From Lacticaseibacillus paracasei subsp. paracasei (lineage in GTDB: Bacteria; Bacillota; Bacilli; Lactobacillales; Lactobacillaceae): a DNA stretch of 64,000 bases. How positions within the stretch are numbered: the stretch's first letter is position 1; the number at the start of each line of letters is the position of its first letter. Both the position numbers and the translations under genes were made by a program. The notes beneath the pieces were generated by a model. It worked only from the letters and a program-made list of their open reading frames with translations, did not search any database and was not told the origin of the DNA. Positions 20,331 through 29,593 of this stretch are shown here, piece by piece. The stretch covers positions 248,001-312,000 of the forward strand of contig NZ_AP012541.1 in the NCBI RefSeq assembly GCF_000829035.1. The letters run 5' to 3'.

Positions 20331-21036
20331 GGTTAAACATCTCGTTGTGAACTATGGTGGCATTCAAGCTGTCAAAGACGTCAGCTTTAGCGTTCAAACA
20401 GGTGAGATTGTCGCCTTGATTGGCGCAAATGGTGCTGGTAAAAGTACGATTCTCAAAACAATCTCCGGTTTGTTGCGACCACGTTCCGGTATCATTGACT
20501 ATGAAGGGCAGAAAATCAATGGCATGGCGGCAGCCAAAATTGTGAAGCAAGGCATCTCGCAAGTGCCGGAAGGTCGACATATTTTTGCTGGTTTGACGGT
20601 AGCCGAAAACCTGCAAATGGGTGCGTTTGGACTGAAGGATAAGCAAGCTGCTGGCGAACAAATAACGATGGTCTATGATCGTTTTCCGGTGTTGAAGGAG
20701 CGGCAACATCAAGATGCCGCAACACTTTCCGGTGGTGAACAGCAGATGTTAGCCATGGGGCGAGCTTTGATGGCAAAGCCCAAATTGCTGTTACTCGATG
20801 AGCCTTCGATGGGCTTGGCGCCGATTTTCATTCAAGAGATTTTTGACATTATCACGAAAATCAACGCGCAGGGAACAACAGTGTTGCTGATTGAGCAAAA
20901 TGCACGCCAAGCGTTGGCCATCGCCGATCGCGGTTACGTTTTGGACAGCGGCACGGTCAAGCTGACCGGGACAGGCGAAGAGCTGCTTGCCGATCCGGCT
21001 GTGCAGGCAACTTATCTGGGGATGCAAGTGCCTTAG
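20323..21036 (+). CDS. livF: Branched-chain amino-acid ABC transporter ATPase LivF
   Basis: 237 residues from ATG 20323. GGGAGGTG at 20309-20316 decides this start, since an upstream in-frame start at 20251 lies inside livG and has no site. Walker A GANGAGKST, signature LSGGEQQML, Walker B LLLLDEPSMGLAP, switch His replaced by Gln in LIEQNARQ as is usual in LivF. Last gene of the operon, followed by a terminator at 21072-21108. Confidence 0.95.
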   Translation: MLEVKHLVVNYGGIQAVKDVSFSVQTGEIVALIGANGAGKSTILKTISGLLRPRSGIIDYEGQKINGMAAAKIVKQGISQVPEGRHIFAGLTVAENLQMGAFGLKDKQAAGEQITMVYDRFPVLKERQHQDAATLSGGEQQMLAMGRALMAKPKLLLLDEPSMGLAPIFIQEIFDIITKINAQGTTVLLIEQNARQALAIADRGYVLDSGTVKLTGTGEELLADPAVQATYLGMQVP

Positions 21037-21071
21037 ATAAGCCTTAGATAAGGGAACAGTTAACAAGCGTC

Positions 21072-21108
21072 AAAAAGCCAAGCCACAATATTTAGGGCTT
21101 GGCTTTTT
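21072..21108 (+). terminator. liv operon terminator
   Basis: AAAAAGCCAAGCC pairs with GGCTTGGCTTTTT; a T run follows. Confidence 0.9.
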
Positions 21109-21142
21109 GTTGTTATTGGTGACAAAAGATCGGTACAAAGAC

Positions 21143-21185
21143 AAATAAACAGGCACTGACAGATGCGTCAGTGCCTGTTTATTTT
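21143..21185. terminator. Bidirectional terminator
   Basis: AAATAAACAGGCACTGAC / GTCAGTGCCTGTTTATTT around a 6-base loop. Lies between the liv operon and the convergent hydrolase gene. Confidence 0.88.
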
Positions 21186-21236
21186 TTGTCTGTATCAGTT
21201 AAGTGAGGTTGGACGGCCCTTTTGTCTTACGATCGT

Positions 21237-22139
21237 TTAAGGATTCTGTCCGGTATCGCCTGGTGCTTGTCCGACGCCTCGACCACTACCGCCTTGCCCT
21301 GGCCGAATGCCCTGTTGGTTTGGTGTAGCGACCATGTATTGACTGATCAAGTTCACAATCTGTCGATTTTGCGGTAGTGAGCTGTGACCCGCTTCGTCGC
21401 CGGAAACGGTGATCTGGGTGTAGTGCGCGACCTGGTTTTGGAAAATATATTTACCCGCTTCCACACTTTCGATTGGGACGGTGCCATCGCCGTCCAGATT
21501 TTCGGTACCAGCAATTGAGTAGACAGTCAAGCTGCTAGGCAACTTGTTGCGGCTAGTAATGAGATCGTTCAGCATTTGTGTTCGATTGTCAGGATTGCTT
21601 TCTTCAAGGTTGTACGGCGTTCCAATGGTCATGAGTCGTGTCATCCGCACATCAGAATCGCTGTAATACTTTTCGAGAAAAAGGGTGAAGATCAAGCCGC
21701 CATTACTGTGACCAATACCACGAAAACGATTGAAATTATAGGTTTTCGCCAATTGCTTAAAGGCAATGTTGAACCACGCCGCCTGTTTCTTGATGTTGTT
21801 ATAACCATCTTTATTGTTTTCGAATGCGACAACGATGTACGGCTCGGTATCACGTGCTGCGATTTTGCCACTGTAAGTTAGTGTCCCATTCGTTTTCACC
21901 GTAATTTTCAGCAAACTATGGCCCGTTGTTTGGGCGTTTAGCTGAGTGATCAAGGTGTTGAACCGATCTTCTGTTGCTGAACTCCCAGGAATCAAAATAA
22001 TCGGTTGCATACGGGAGTTGTGAACAACGCGAGCAGATTTAACGTTTTGTTCCATCCAGCTGGTAGCGGGGAGCATGATAGCCGTTACCGCCAAGACACT
22101 GACCAGTAACAACAGCCATTTTCGCCAGTGTTTAATCAT
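21237..22139 (-). CDS. Secreted or membrane-anchored alpha/beta hydrolase (DUF915 family)
   Basis: 300 residues from the ATG at 22139, which overlaps the PTS stop codon (ATGATTAA) and follows GGTGG. An N-terminal membrane/signal segment (WLLLLVSVLAVTAIMLPATS) is followed by a DUF915 hydrolase: ILIPGSSATEDRFN, nucleophile elbow GIGHSNGGL (Ser), TIGTPYN and acid/His region ending DEAGHSSLPQN. The C-terminus is Gly/Pro/Gln-rich. Probably an exported esterase/lipase-like enzyme. Co-translated with the EIIC gene upstream, a link whose meaning is not clear. Confidence 0.85.
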   Translation of the reverse strand: MIKHWRKWLLLLVSVLAVTAIMLPATSWMEQNVKSARVVHNSRMQPIILIPGSSATEDRFNTLITQLNAQTTGHSLLKITVKTNGTLTYSGKIAARDTEPYIVVAFENNKDGYNNIKKQAAWFNIAFKQLAKTYNFNRFRGIGHSNGGLIFTLFLEKYYSDSDVRMTRLMTIGTPYNLEESNPDNRTQMLNDLITSRNKLPSSLTVYSIAGTENLDGDGTVPIESVEAGKYIFQNQVAHYTQITVSGDEAGHSSLPQNRQIVNLISQYMVATPNQQGIRPGQGGSGRGVGQAPGDTGQNP

Positions 22140-23448
22140 GATGACCACCGACCTTTGCTGATTCAAGATTGATTGTTTCTGCTAGTCGCACAAATGGGAT
22201 ATAGATAAGAACCGAGATTGCTAAGCAGAGGATAGCCACGAGAAGCGATACCCAATTACCATTGGTGCCTAGGAAGGCTGCCAACGGTCCGGGCGTTGTC
22301 GTTGGAATCGTATAAACTGACGGCGGCATAAGACGCAAGCGGATAGCTGCCCATGCAATCGTCATATTAACTAGCGGTGCAATCAAGAACGGCACAAGTA
22401 AAATAGGGTTTAACATGACTGGCCAGCCAATCATGATTGGTGAGCTGATATTGACCAAGCTCGGCAAAAGCGACATGCCAGCTATTCGGCGTAATGGCCG
22501 GGTTTTGGCAACCCAAAGTGTCGCAATGATGAGGGCTAAGGTCATCCCAACGCCACCGAAACTCGCGAAGGGATGGTAAATGGTGCCAATAGTGATCGGG
22601 TTGGGCACGTTGAACAAATTGTTGTGCTCAAGCGCATAATTCAAATTGGCAGTGCTGGTCGTGCTACCGGCTTGCACTGTTAACGGATTAATCGGACCTT
22701 CAATACCAGCCCACCACATGAGGGCATTAATGGTGGTGACCAAGGCCAATCGAATCGACACGTGACTGAGGCTGGAGGCAGGTATCTGAAATGGAATGTA
22801 GAAAAGACCGATGAAACCTTCTGTCGAGATGCGGCTGAGGCTGTAATTGATCGCCACACTGATCACCAGGATCACGACAGTAAGCCAGGTGCCACGCAGC
22901 CCACGGTCAACCAAGGCAACGATTGTATACCGATGCGTTGGTTCTTCGAGGTCCGCACGTGTGAAGCGGAAGAGCCAACCGATAAGCAAGCCGAAAAAGA
23001 TAGCAATAAACAAACCACGATAACCAAAATTATTCATTTGGAAAGGTGATTGGCCATTGCGTCGTGAATCCAAATTAAGAATCATAAATGCCCCGACACT
23101 CGTTAAGGCTGCCAAAGAATCATCTTTGCCATAAGATCGGGCAATAAATTTGGCAACGAAAAACGCCGCCATAACCGCCATCAGATCGAGAGTCACTGTT
23201 TGGATCGACATCAAAATGGTGCGGATCTGGTTATAGTAAGGAATGACGGTGTCAAGATGATAAATGACTGCAAAAAAGCCATTTCGTGAAAACACACTCT
23301 GCGTCAACATTTGAGCCCAAGCACCGACCAGAATAAACGGGAAAATGACGGCAAGGGTTTGTTGGAGCGCGCGATAAATGCGGGTGTGTCGCAACCGAAC
23401 GCTATTGTTAACGAGCACGGGCAGCAATCTCTGCATCAGATTGCTCAT
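22132..23448 (-). CDS. PTS EIIC component (lactose/cellobiose family), orphan
   Basis: 438 residues from the ATG at 23448, 9 bases after AAAAGGGAG. Earlier in-frame starts overlap that site. It is a polytopic protein with the EIIC_2-type substrate-loop region AGIEGPINPLTVQAGS and GGVGMTLALIIATL, and LPSLVNISSPIMIGWPVMLNPILLVPF. No EIIA or EIIB gene lies nearby, so it would have to borrow those from another operon or act otherwise. It is downstream of the TIM-barrel gene and overlaps the DUF915 hydrolase gene. Confidence 0.88.
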   Translation of the reverse strand: MSNLMQRLLPVLVNNSVRLRHTRIYRALQQTLAVIFPFILVGAWAQMLTQSVFSRNGFFAVIYHLDTVIPYYNQIRTILMSIQTVTLDLMAVMAAFFVAKFIARSYGKDDSLAALTSVGAFMILNLDSRRNGQSPFQMNNFGYRGLFIAIFFGLLIGWLFRFTRADLEEPTHRYTIVALVDRGLRGTWLTVVILVISVAINYSLSRISTEGFIGLFYIPFQIPASSLSHVSIRLALVTTINALMWWAGIEGPINPLTVQAGSTTSTANLNYALEHNNLFNVPNPITIGTIYHPFASFGGVGMTLALIIATLWVAKTRPLRRIAGMSLLPSLVNISSPIMIGWPVMLNPILLVPFLIAPLVNMTIAWAAIRLRLMPPSVYTIPTTTPGPLAAFLGTNGNWVSLLVAILCLAISVLIYIPFVRLAETINLESAKVGGHHD

Positions 23449-23583
23449 GGCTGCCATCTCCCTTTTCAATTTTTTAATGGCGCATTATCAATGCTATTCT
23501 AACAAATATTAATATCGCCGAGTAGTTTTCGTATTGAAAAGAAAGTTAAAACAATGATGAGACGCCTTATGAAAGGTCGAGTT

Positions 23584-24267
23584 TTACGATTTCTGCTTTC
23601 GATAGGCCTCCATCTTGGCGTGGAAAGTCGCTTCCGTCACGCCATAGGCCGCAAATGTTACCGCATTAGCGCCAGCTTCGATCGTGGCAGTGATCTGCTC
23701 ATCGGTTTTACCGCCAGAAGCAATAATCGGGAAATTCGGGTGCTTGCTGTCAATGGCCGCACGAACTTCGGCCACAAGATTGGCGGTTTCTTTGCCACCA
23801 GCAATGTTAAAGGCCGCGACACCGGCATCAATTCGGGCGTTAAGATCATCCATATGACGGACAATGGTATAGATCGTTGGAACGTCCACCACACGATTGA
23901 CATTGATGAGCGTTTCAATCGGAGTTGGTGCATTTAACACAACGGCCTGAGCACCGCTTTCTTCCGCAAAAGCGCCAATGGTTGCGGCTCGCAAGCCCTT
24001 GGTTAGCCCGCCGCCGATGCCAGCCAGAATCGGCACGTTAGCCACCGTTGCTACAGCTTGGAGAATGCGCGTATTAGGTGTCCACGGATAGACAGCCAGA
24101 ATCGCATCAGCATCGCAATTCGCGATTACAGCGACGTCCATGGTATAGATGATACTGCGAATTTTTTTACCAAAAAGCGTAATGCCACTGGCCGCTTTAA
24201 TCGCTGAAGGTGCTTGAACAATATCAGTGCGGAGCTTAGAAGTTAAATTCGGGGGCATGTTCGTCAT
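23584..24267 (-). CDS. TIM-barrel protein of unknown function (often annotated as hydrolase)
   Basis: 227 residues with an alternating beta/alpha pattern typical of a TIM barrel: AVIANCDADAILAVYPWT, VPILAGIGGGL, AQAVVLNAPT, AAFNIAGGKET, FPIIASGGKTDEQI, ANAVTFAAYG. The Gly-rich turns (GGG, GGK, SGGKT) suggest a phosphate-binding site at the C-terminal ends of strands. No catalytic signature was recognised. GTGAGG precedes the ATG. It lies 135 bases upstream of the orphan EIIC, so it may act on a phosphorylated product of that PTS. Confidence 0.7.
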   Translation of the reverse strand: MTNMPPNLTSKLRTDIVQAPSAIKAASGITLFGKKIRSIIYTMDVAVIANCDADAILAVYPWTPNTRILQAVATVANVPILAGIGGGLTKGLRAATIGAFAEESGAQAVVLNAPTPIETLINVNRVVDVPTIYTIVRHMDDLNARIDAGVAAFNIAGGKETANLVAEVRAAIDSKHPNFPIIASGGKTDEQITATIEAGANAVTFAAYGVTEATFHAKMEAYRKQKS

Positions 24268-24307
24268 GGAAGTACCTCACTTTCAAGAAACAATTTGATT
24301 AACTTTA

Positions 24308-24463
24308 TTATAATGGATGAGAATAGGTGAAGGCGAGAAGGACACCTTTATGACTGTTTTGCCATAGGTCGGGTGTCCCGAAGCCTTCGAGCTTGCTTTA
24401 ATCAACTGCCTTGCCAAAACGCATTTGCAAGCCACAACTTGGCTTGACGGTACGCGTACTCAT
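24308..24463 (-). other. Possible small interrupted ORF in a hairpin-rich gap
   Basis: ATG 24463 with AGGGG 10 bases upstream opens a 21-codon ORF (MSTRTVKPSCGLQMRFGKAV, then D and TAA). Beyond the TAA the same frame stays open for 29 more codons (SKLEGFGTPDLWQNSHKGVL...). CAAGCC/GGCTTG and TCGG/CCGA hairpins overlap it. It could be a degraded 51-residue protein or a structured repeat. Function unknown. Confidence 0.35.
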
Positions 24464-24497
24464 GATCTATTCACCCCTTTCTATGCACGATTAACCA

Positions 24498-24553
24498 TAC
24501 CATGGTATTCTTAAGGCAATCTGATGAATGCGTCATTTGGTAACCGCATTCAT
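24498..24553 (+). promoter_or_regulatory. Candidate operators upstream of deoC
   Basis: Perfect 12-bp palindrome ATACCATGGTAT (24498-24509), then 9-bp inverted repeat ATGAATGCG (24524-24532) / CGCATTCAT (24545-24553) with a 12-base spacer. They lie 65-120 bases before the deoC start, a position suited to a nucleoside-responsive repressor. No regulator gene is adjacent. Confidence 0.45.
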
Positions 24554-24617
24554 CTTCTGCAGATAAGATAAGCTTTTTGGCTGCGATCAGAAGGCTATTT
24601 ATGACGGAGGCGTAAAA

Positions 24618-25283
24618 ATGGCAAAACCATTGGCAAAGTACATCGATCATACTTTATTGAAACCGGATGCAACACAGGATCAGATTGATGAAGTATTGGC
24701 ACAAGCAAAACAGTACGGTTTTGCATCAGTTTGTATTAATCCCTATTGGGTTGTTCGGGCGGCGGCTAGTTTGCGCGACACGGATGTGAACGTCTGCACG
24801 GTTATCGGCTTTCCTCTCGGGGCAAACACCACCCAGACGAAAGTTTTCGAGACTGGACAGGCAATTGACGAAGGTGCTCAGGAAATCGATATGGTCCTGA
24901 ATATTGGCGAATTGAAGGCAGGGCATGACGATCATGTTCGTGCTGACATTCAGGCAGTTGCTGATATGACCCATGCCAAAGGTGGTTTGCTAAAAGTGAT
25001 CATCGAAGCGGTTTTGCTCACGGATGATGAAAAAGTCACGGCTTGCAAGTTAGCAGCTGCGGCGGGCGCTGATTATGTGAAAACATCTACTGGATTTGCA
25101 GCAGGCGGCGCGACGGTGCACGATGTCGCTTTGATGCGCAAAACAGTTGGCGATAAACTAGGGGTTAAGGCAGCGGGCGGCATTCACACTTATGCTGAAG
25201 CTAAGGCATTGATTGATGCTGGCGCTGATCGTCTTGGTGCCAGTGCAGGGATTCAAATTTTGAAGGAAGCAGGCGAAGCATAA
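24618..25283 (+). CDS. deoC: Deoxyribose-phosphate aldolase
   Basis: 221 residues, a class I aldolase. It converts 2-deoxyribose-5-phosphate into glyceraldehyde-3-phosphate and acetaldehyde. Signatures: [40 protein letters not shown] and the Schiff-base lysine in [16 protein letters not shown], followed by KAAGGIHTY. First gene of deoC-deoB-deoD, which together break down purine deoxynucleosides. GGAGG-like site before ATG. The deoB start follows 1 base after the stop. Confidence 0.97.
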   Translation: MAKPLAKYIDHTLLKPDATQDQIDEVLAQAKQYGFASVCINPYWVVRAAASLRDTDVNVCTVIGFPLGANTTQTKVFETGQAIDEGAQEIDMVLNIGELKAGHDDHVRADIQAVADMTHAKGGLLKVIIEAVLLTDDEKVTACKLAAAAGADYVKTSTGFAAGGATVHDVALMRKTVGDKLGVKAAGGIHTYAEAKALIDAGADRLGASAGIQILKEAGEA

Positions 25284-25284
25284 G

Positions 25285-26475
25285 ATGGCATTTGATCGCA
25301 TTATCACGATTGTGTTGGATTCAATCGGTATTGGTGAAGCACCTGACGCCGCTAAGTATGATGACACCGGCGCTGACACACTTGGTCATATTGGTGCCTA
25401 TTTTGATGGTAAACTGGCTTTGCCAAATTTGCAGGCCATTGGGTTGGGTAATATTGCTCGACCAACACCAATTGCTGGCGTGACGGCGTTAGGTAGTCCC
25501 AGCGGCTATTTTGGCAAAATGGCCGAAATTTCTGCAGGTAAAGATAGTATGGATGGTCATTGGGAAATGATGGGTTTGCCTGTGACGGAACCTTTAGGCT
25601 ATTTTCCCAAAGGTTTTCCGGCTGAGTTGATTAAACAAATTGAGGAGTTTTCCGGCCGTAAAGTTGTTTTGAACAAACCTTATTCTGGCACAGAAGCGAT
25701 CAAGGACTATGGTGAGCAACAGCTGAAAACTGGCGATCTGATCGTGTATACCTCAGGTGATTCGGTGCTTCAAATTGCGGCGCAAACGGATGTCATTCCA
25801 CTTGAAGAACTTTATCGCATTTGCCGTTACGTTCGCAGCATCACAATTGACGCACCATATCGCATTGGTCGGGTGATTGCACGGCCATATGTCGGGACAG
25901 ACCCCACTACGTTCACGCGGACCAGTGACCGTCATGATTACACACTTAAGCCGGATAAGCCGACAGATCTTGATCGCCTTCAAGGTGCTGGCATTGCGAC
26001 TTATGGCATTGGGAAAATTAACGATATTTTCTCTGGCCAAGGGCTAGATGACGGTGTTCATACCACTAGTAATGTTGATGGCATGGAAAAAACAATTGAA
26101 GCAGTCAAATCGGACCGCCGCGGATTTATTTTCACCAATTTAGTGGATTTTGATGCGATGTATGGCCATCGCCGTAACGCGCAAGGCGACGGGGATGCCT
26201 TGATGACTTTCGATCGACAATTGGGCGACTTAATGACAGTGCTACGGCATCAGGATCTATTGATGATCACGGCGGACCACGGAAATGACCCAACTTTCCG
26301 CGGAACAGACCACACCCGCGAGTATGTTCCGTTGCTAGCCTACAGCAAGCAATTGCCGGGTAATGGCGATTTAGGTATTCGTTCGCCATTTTCAGATCTT
26401 GGTGCCACGATTTTAGATAATTTTGGTGTCACAGGTAATCAAGTTGGCCAGTCGTTCTTAAACCTACTTAAATAA
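25285..26475 (+). CDS. deoB: Phosphopentomutase
   Basis: 396 residues of the alkaline-phosphatase superfamily. It interconverts (deoxy)ribose-1-phosphate and -5-phosphate. Metal ligands are visible: [14 protein letters not shown], the phospho-acceptor region [29 protein letters not shown], and [21 protein letters not shown]. Placed between deoC and deoD, matching its metabolic position. Confidence 0.97.
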   Translation: MAFDRIITIVLDSIGIGEAPDAAKYDDTGADTLGHIGAYFDGKLALPNLQAIGLGNIARPTPIAGVTALGSPSGYFGKMAEISAGKDSMDGHWEMMGLPVTEPLGYFPKGFPAELIKQIEEFSGRKVVLNKPYSGTEAIKDYGEQQLKTGDLIVYTSGDSVLQIAAQTDVIPLEELYRICRYVRSITIDAPYRIGRVIARPYVGTDPTTFTRTSDRHDYTLKPDKPTDLDRLQGAGIATYGIGKINDIFSGQGLDDGVHTTSNVDGMEKTIEAVKSDRRGFIFTNLVDFDAMYGHRRNAQGDGDALMTFDRQLGDLMTVLRHQDLLMITADHGNDPTFRGTDHTREYVPLLAYSKQLPGNGDLGIRSPFSDLGATILDNFGVTGNQVGQSFLNLLK

Positions 26476-26503
26476 ACCCACATTTTGAAGGAGAATCATT
26501 GTC

Positions 26504-27220
26504 ATGAGCACACATATTGATGCCCCAAAAGGAGCCATTGCCGACGTCGTCTTATTGCCAGGTGATCCATTGCGAGCACAGTACATCGCGGAAAACTTTC
26601 TGGACAATGCCCAACGTTACAACACGGTGCGGAATGCATTTGGATTCACCGGCACGTTTGAAGGCCGGCGCGTGTCGGTTCAAGCGACCGGGATGGGCAT
26701 TCCTTCGATCTCAATTTATGTTAATGAATTGATTCAAGACTATGGGGTTAAAACGCTCATTCGCGTTGGCACAGCTGGCGGCATGGGCGAAAATGTCAAA
26801 GTTCGCGATGTTGTGCTGGCCCAAGGATCTTCGACTGATAGCAGCATTATCTTGAATACGTTTGGCGCCGGGCTTTATTTTGCCCCACTAGCCGACTTCA
26901 ACCTTCTTCGTGAGGCGGCAAACTTGGCAGATACTAGTGCAATTCGCTATCATGTTGGTAACGTGCTTGGCGAGGATCGCTTTTATAACGATGAGATGGA
27001 TCGTCAAAAACTCATTGATTATGAAGTGCTGGCGACTGAGATGGAAACGCCGGCACTTTATCTACTTGCGGCTAAGTACCATGTGCACGCGTTATCGATC
27101 CTCACGGTTTCAAATCACTTGGTTACAGGTGAAGAAACCTCAGCCCAAGAGCGACAGACCAGCTTTAATGACATGATCGGTCTGGCACTCGGTGTTGCCA
27201 AAACAGTTCCTGATCGTTAG
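26504..27220 (+). CDS. deoD: Purine nucleoside phosphorylase, DeoD type
   Basis: 238 residues. Phosphate and ribose sites: [41 protein letters not shown], and the nucleoside-binding [13 protein letters not shown]. It splits purine (deoxy)nucleosides with phosphate to give the base and (deoxy)ribose-1-phosphate, feeding DeoB and DeoC. GAAGGAG precedes the ATG. No clear terminator follows, though a T-rich run appears near 27280. Confidence 0.97.
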   Translation: MSTHIDAPKGAIADVVLLPGDPLRAQYIAENFLDNAQRYNTVRNAFGFTGTFEGRRVSVQATGMGIPSISIYVNELIQDYGVKTLIRVGTAGGMGENVKVRDVVLAQGSSTDSSIILNTFGAGLYFAPLADFNLLREAANLADTSAIRYHVGNVLGEDRFYNDEMDRQKLIDYEVLATEMETPALYLLAAKYHVHALSILTVSNHLVTGEETSAQERQTSFNDMIGLALGVAKTVPDR

Positions 27221-27402
27221 ATAACGCATGAAATCTAGTTATACCAGGGCTTTGGCGCTTTGAATTTTACAGTTGAAATATTTTTTTAATGTGCGTACCA
27301 GTAGGAAACGTGTTATTCTGTATATGGTTTCTTAAGAAATGGTAAACGCAAGTAAAACGCAATTTTTGAAAAAATTCAGTTTTGGATTGGAGGAGTACAT
27401 AC

Positions 27403-28896
27403 ATGGTAGATGCAAAGAAAGTATTGTCAGTTACGGCAGGATTCGTTGGTGCTGCCGGTTTGGCAACTTTAGCTACCGGCGCTAATACTGTTTCCGCTTC
27501 AACGGGGACAGTCAATTACAAATCGGGTGCGACCACCGTATGGAATAGTCCATCATGGCATCAAGTAAAACGCTATGTGACTTTTGGTGACAAAGTACAA
27601 GTTCTAGGTCAAAAAGTTGACCGAAACGGTGCTACTTGGTATAAAGTCGGCGACAATCAGTGGATCCCTGGCATTTATTTGAATTTTGACGGCAAGACTG
27701 TCACCGTTCAAGCACCAGAACAAACTGCCAGTCAGGCACCGGTTAGCCAAGCGCCAGCTAGCCAAGCACCTGCAAGTCAGGCACCTGCGAGTCAAGCAGC
27801 CACACAGCCTGATACCCAGACAGCAAACATTCAGTTATATGTTAAAAACATTGGTTCTGCAGTCACAGTTTGGGCAACACCAGCGTACAGTCAGGCAACT
27901 GGCCAGTATCTGGAAGGCAACCAGACGTTGACGGCGGTTGCCCAGTTGCAAGCCAATGGCGAAACATGGTATCGGTTAGCAAATGGCGGTTACGTGCCAG
28001 AACGTTTTGCTAGCACAACACCTGCACCAGCACCGCAGTCATCTGCTGCAACGAGTGTTGCGGCACCGACTGCGCCTGTATCTGATGCAACGGCTTCGAA
28101 CGCAGCTGCTTCAAATGCCGCCGCTTCGGATGCTGCTGTCTCCAGTGCTGCAGCGTCCAGTGCCGCAGCGTCCAGTGCTGCAGCGTCCAGTGCCGCAGCG
28201 TCCAGTGCCGCAGCGTCCAGTGCCGCAGCGTCATTGGCTGTCGCTTCAGAAGCTGCTGCTTCGGTTGCAAATGCCTCTAGCGCTGCTGCATCGTCTGCTG
28301 CTGATTCTAGCGCTGCAGCTGTGCAGACTACGACGCCTGAGTCCAGTGCTGCGCCTGCAACGACACAGGTTGATGCAACTCAGGAACAGCAACAGCAGGC
28401 AGAACCAAGCAATACGGTCAATGCCGAGGAAACGACAAATAACGCGACGCCGACTCCTGCACCAACGCCGACTCCTGCACCAACGCCGACTCCTGCACCA
28501 ACCCCAGCCCCAGCTCCTGTTACGCCGTCACGTCAGGCAAAAATTCAGGCGGTTATCTCAATTGCTGAACAGCAAATTGGGAAACCTTATGTATGGGGTG
28601 GCAAGGGTCCTAACAGCTTTGACTGCTCAGGCTTGATGTATTATGCCTTTTTGAACGGCGCCGGTGTTAACATCGGTGGTTGGACAGTGCCACAAGAATC
28701 TTCTGGTCAGCAAGTCTCACTGAGTGCACTTCAGCCTGGTGATTTGCTCTTCTGGGGCGGACATGGTAGCTCTTACCACGTAGCGCTCTACATTGGTGGC
28801 GGTACAATGATTCAGGCACCACAACCAGGTGAAAATGTGAAGTATACGGCATTAGCTTACTTCATGCCTGATTTTGCTGTTCGTCCTTCACTATAA
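27403..28896 (+). CDS. Secreted NlpC/P60 peptidoglycan hydrolase (p75/Msp1-like)
   Basis: 497 residues from ATG 27403 (GGAGGAG at 27389-27395). Signal peptide VLSVTAGFVGAAGLATLATGANTVSA; two SH3b-like modules (about 33-95 and 135-190, ending GNWYRL-type GETWYRLANGGYVP); a long Ala/Ser and Pro/Thr linker; and a C-terminal NlpC/P60 domain (about 375-497). That domain has catalytic Cys in FDCSGLMYYAF and His in SYHVALYIGGG. In the casei group the major secreted p75 has this layout and acts as a D-glutamyl-L-lysyl endopeptidase needed for daughter-cell separation. The Ser-rich region is of the kind O-glycosylated in L. rhamnosus Msp1. Identification as p75 is by layout and neighbourhood, from memory. 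Confidence 0.9.
   Translation: MVDAKKVLSVTAGFVGAAGLATLATGANTVSASTGTVNYKSGATTVWNSPSWHQVKRYVTFGDKVQVLGQKVDRNGATWYKVGDNQWIPGIYLNFDGKTVTVQAPEQTASQAPVSQAPASQAPASQAPASQAATQPDTQTANIQLYVKNIGSAVTVWATPAYSQATGQYLEGNQTLTAVAQLQANGETWYRLANGGYVPERFASTTPAPAPQSSAATSVAAPTAPVSDATASNAAASNAAASDAAVSSAAASSAAASSAAASSAAASSAAASSAAASLAVASEAAASVANASSAAASSAADSSAAAVQTTTPESSAAPATTQVDATQEQQQQAEPSNTVNAEETTNNATPTPAPTPTPAPTPTPAPTPAPAPVTPSRQAKIQAVISIAEQQIGKPYVWGGKGPNSFDCSGLMYYAFLNGAGVNIGGWTVPQESSGQQVSLSALQPGDLLFWGGHGSSYHVALYIGGGTMIQAPQPGENVKYTALAYFMPDFAVRPSL
28141..28230 (+). repeat. Tandem 15-bp repeat in the p75-like gene
   Basis: Six copies of TCCAGTGCYGCAGCG, encoding SSAAA units. A further three copies of an 18-bp unit encoding PTPAPT-like sequence lie at about 28447-28500. 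Both keep frame, so copy-number change alters only linker length. Confidence 0.9.
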
Positions 28897-28922
28897 GGAT
28901 AACTAATGGCTAAAATTAAACT

Positions 28923-28956
28923 GGAACATTCTCGCGAGAGGGTGTTCCTTTTTTTT
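28923..28956 (+). terminator. Terminator after the p75-like gene
   Basis: GGAACATTCTCG / CGAGAGGGTGTTCC hairpin followed by eight T. Confidence 0.88.
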
Positions 28957-29032
28957 GCTTTTTTTCATTCCGGGGCAAAAAATATCCTGCATTCACGGGA
29001 TATCCAGTACGATTCAACGATTGATAGCTATC

Positions 29033-29280
29033 CTAATCATCATAGTCCGGACTTTTGATCAGTTCAGATGGAGCAGTCTTTGTAGGGGATTTAAAGATGT
29101 ATTTTGCAATGGATGGCGAAATGTTCTTGGCTAAGGCCTGTCCCCAATTTTGTGAGATCTCCAGTAACGCAACATCATGTGGTTGAGTCGAGATCAATGA
29201 CAGAAAATGTCCGGTCCACTAGCGATTTTGTCCAAGCTGTTGGTATGTAAAGCTATAAATTGTTGCCGAGCTTTTTCGGC
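29033..29280 (-). pseudogene. Frameshifted small ORF, possible immunity-protein remnant
   Basis: Read on the minus strand, one frame gives AEKARQQFIALHTNSLDKIA and a second frame continues as ISTQPHDVALLEISQNWGQA, AKNISPSIAKYIFKSPTKTA and ends PDYDD with TAG at 29033. The two frames meet near 29200, so at least one frameshift separates them, and stops lie upstream. The helical, roughly 90-residue character and the position next to two bacteriocin-like peptides suggest a dead immunity gene, but I do not recognise the family. Confidence 0.4.
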
Positions 29281-29347
29281 ACTTCCTTAGATTGATCTGC
29301 TGTTTGAATATTTGGTCCCTAGATAGACTTGCAGGGTGGGTAGCTAT

Positions 29348-29495
29348 CCTATAGACAATATACGATGGGCGGCCGCTTTTTTGTTGCTTTAAATTTTAAC
29401 GTTGATAATTGCTGCTTTTTCGTCGCTAGCAGTGTCAAAAAAGCTAAATAACGACGAAAAAAGCGGATTTTGCTACGTTTATTTTTAAACGGTAT
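29348..29495. repeat. Diverged direct repeat A flanking the peptide locus
   Basis: Shares CGACGAAAAAAG-N2-GATTTTGC-N-ACGTTTATTTTT and upstream blocks (CAATATAC, TTTTAACGTTG) with repeat B at 30490-30640. It contains TTTTTCGTCG/CGACGAAAAA inverted arms. Each copy lies upstream of a minus-strand small gene, so it may carry a promoter or regulator site. Confidence 0.6.
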
Positions 29496-29593
29496 TGAAC
29501 GACATCTCTCTAAGCAAGTGAGATACCTTTAGATGCGTCAGCTTTTTTGGAGTGGGGGATAACTGAGGACAATAGAAAGCTGAAAAGCACAAA

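Noticed and set aside
27983..28636. 217-codon plus-strand ORF inside the p75-like gene
   Set aside because: It is the repeat region read in another frame (Arg/Leu/Gln-rich artefact).
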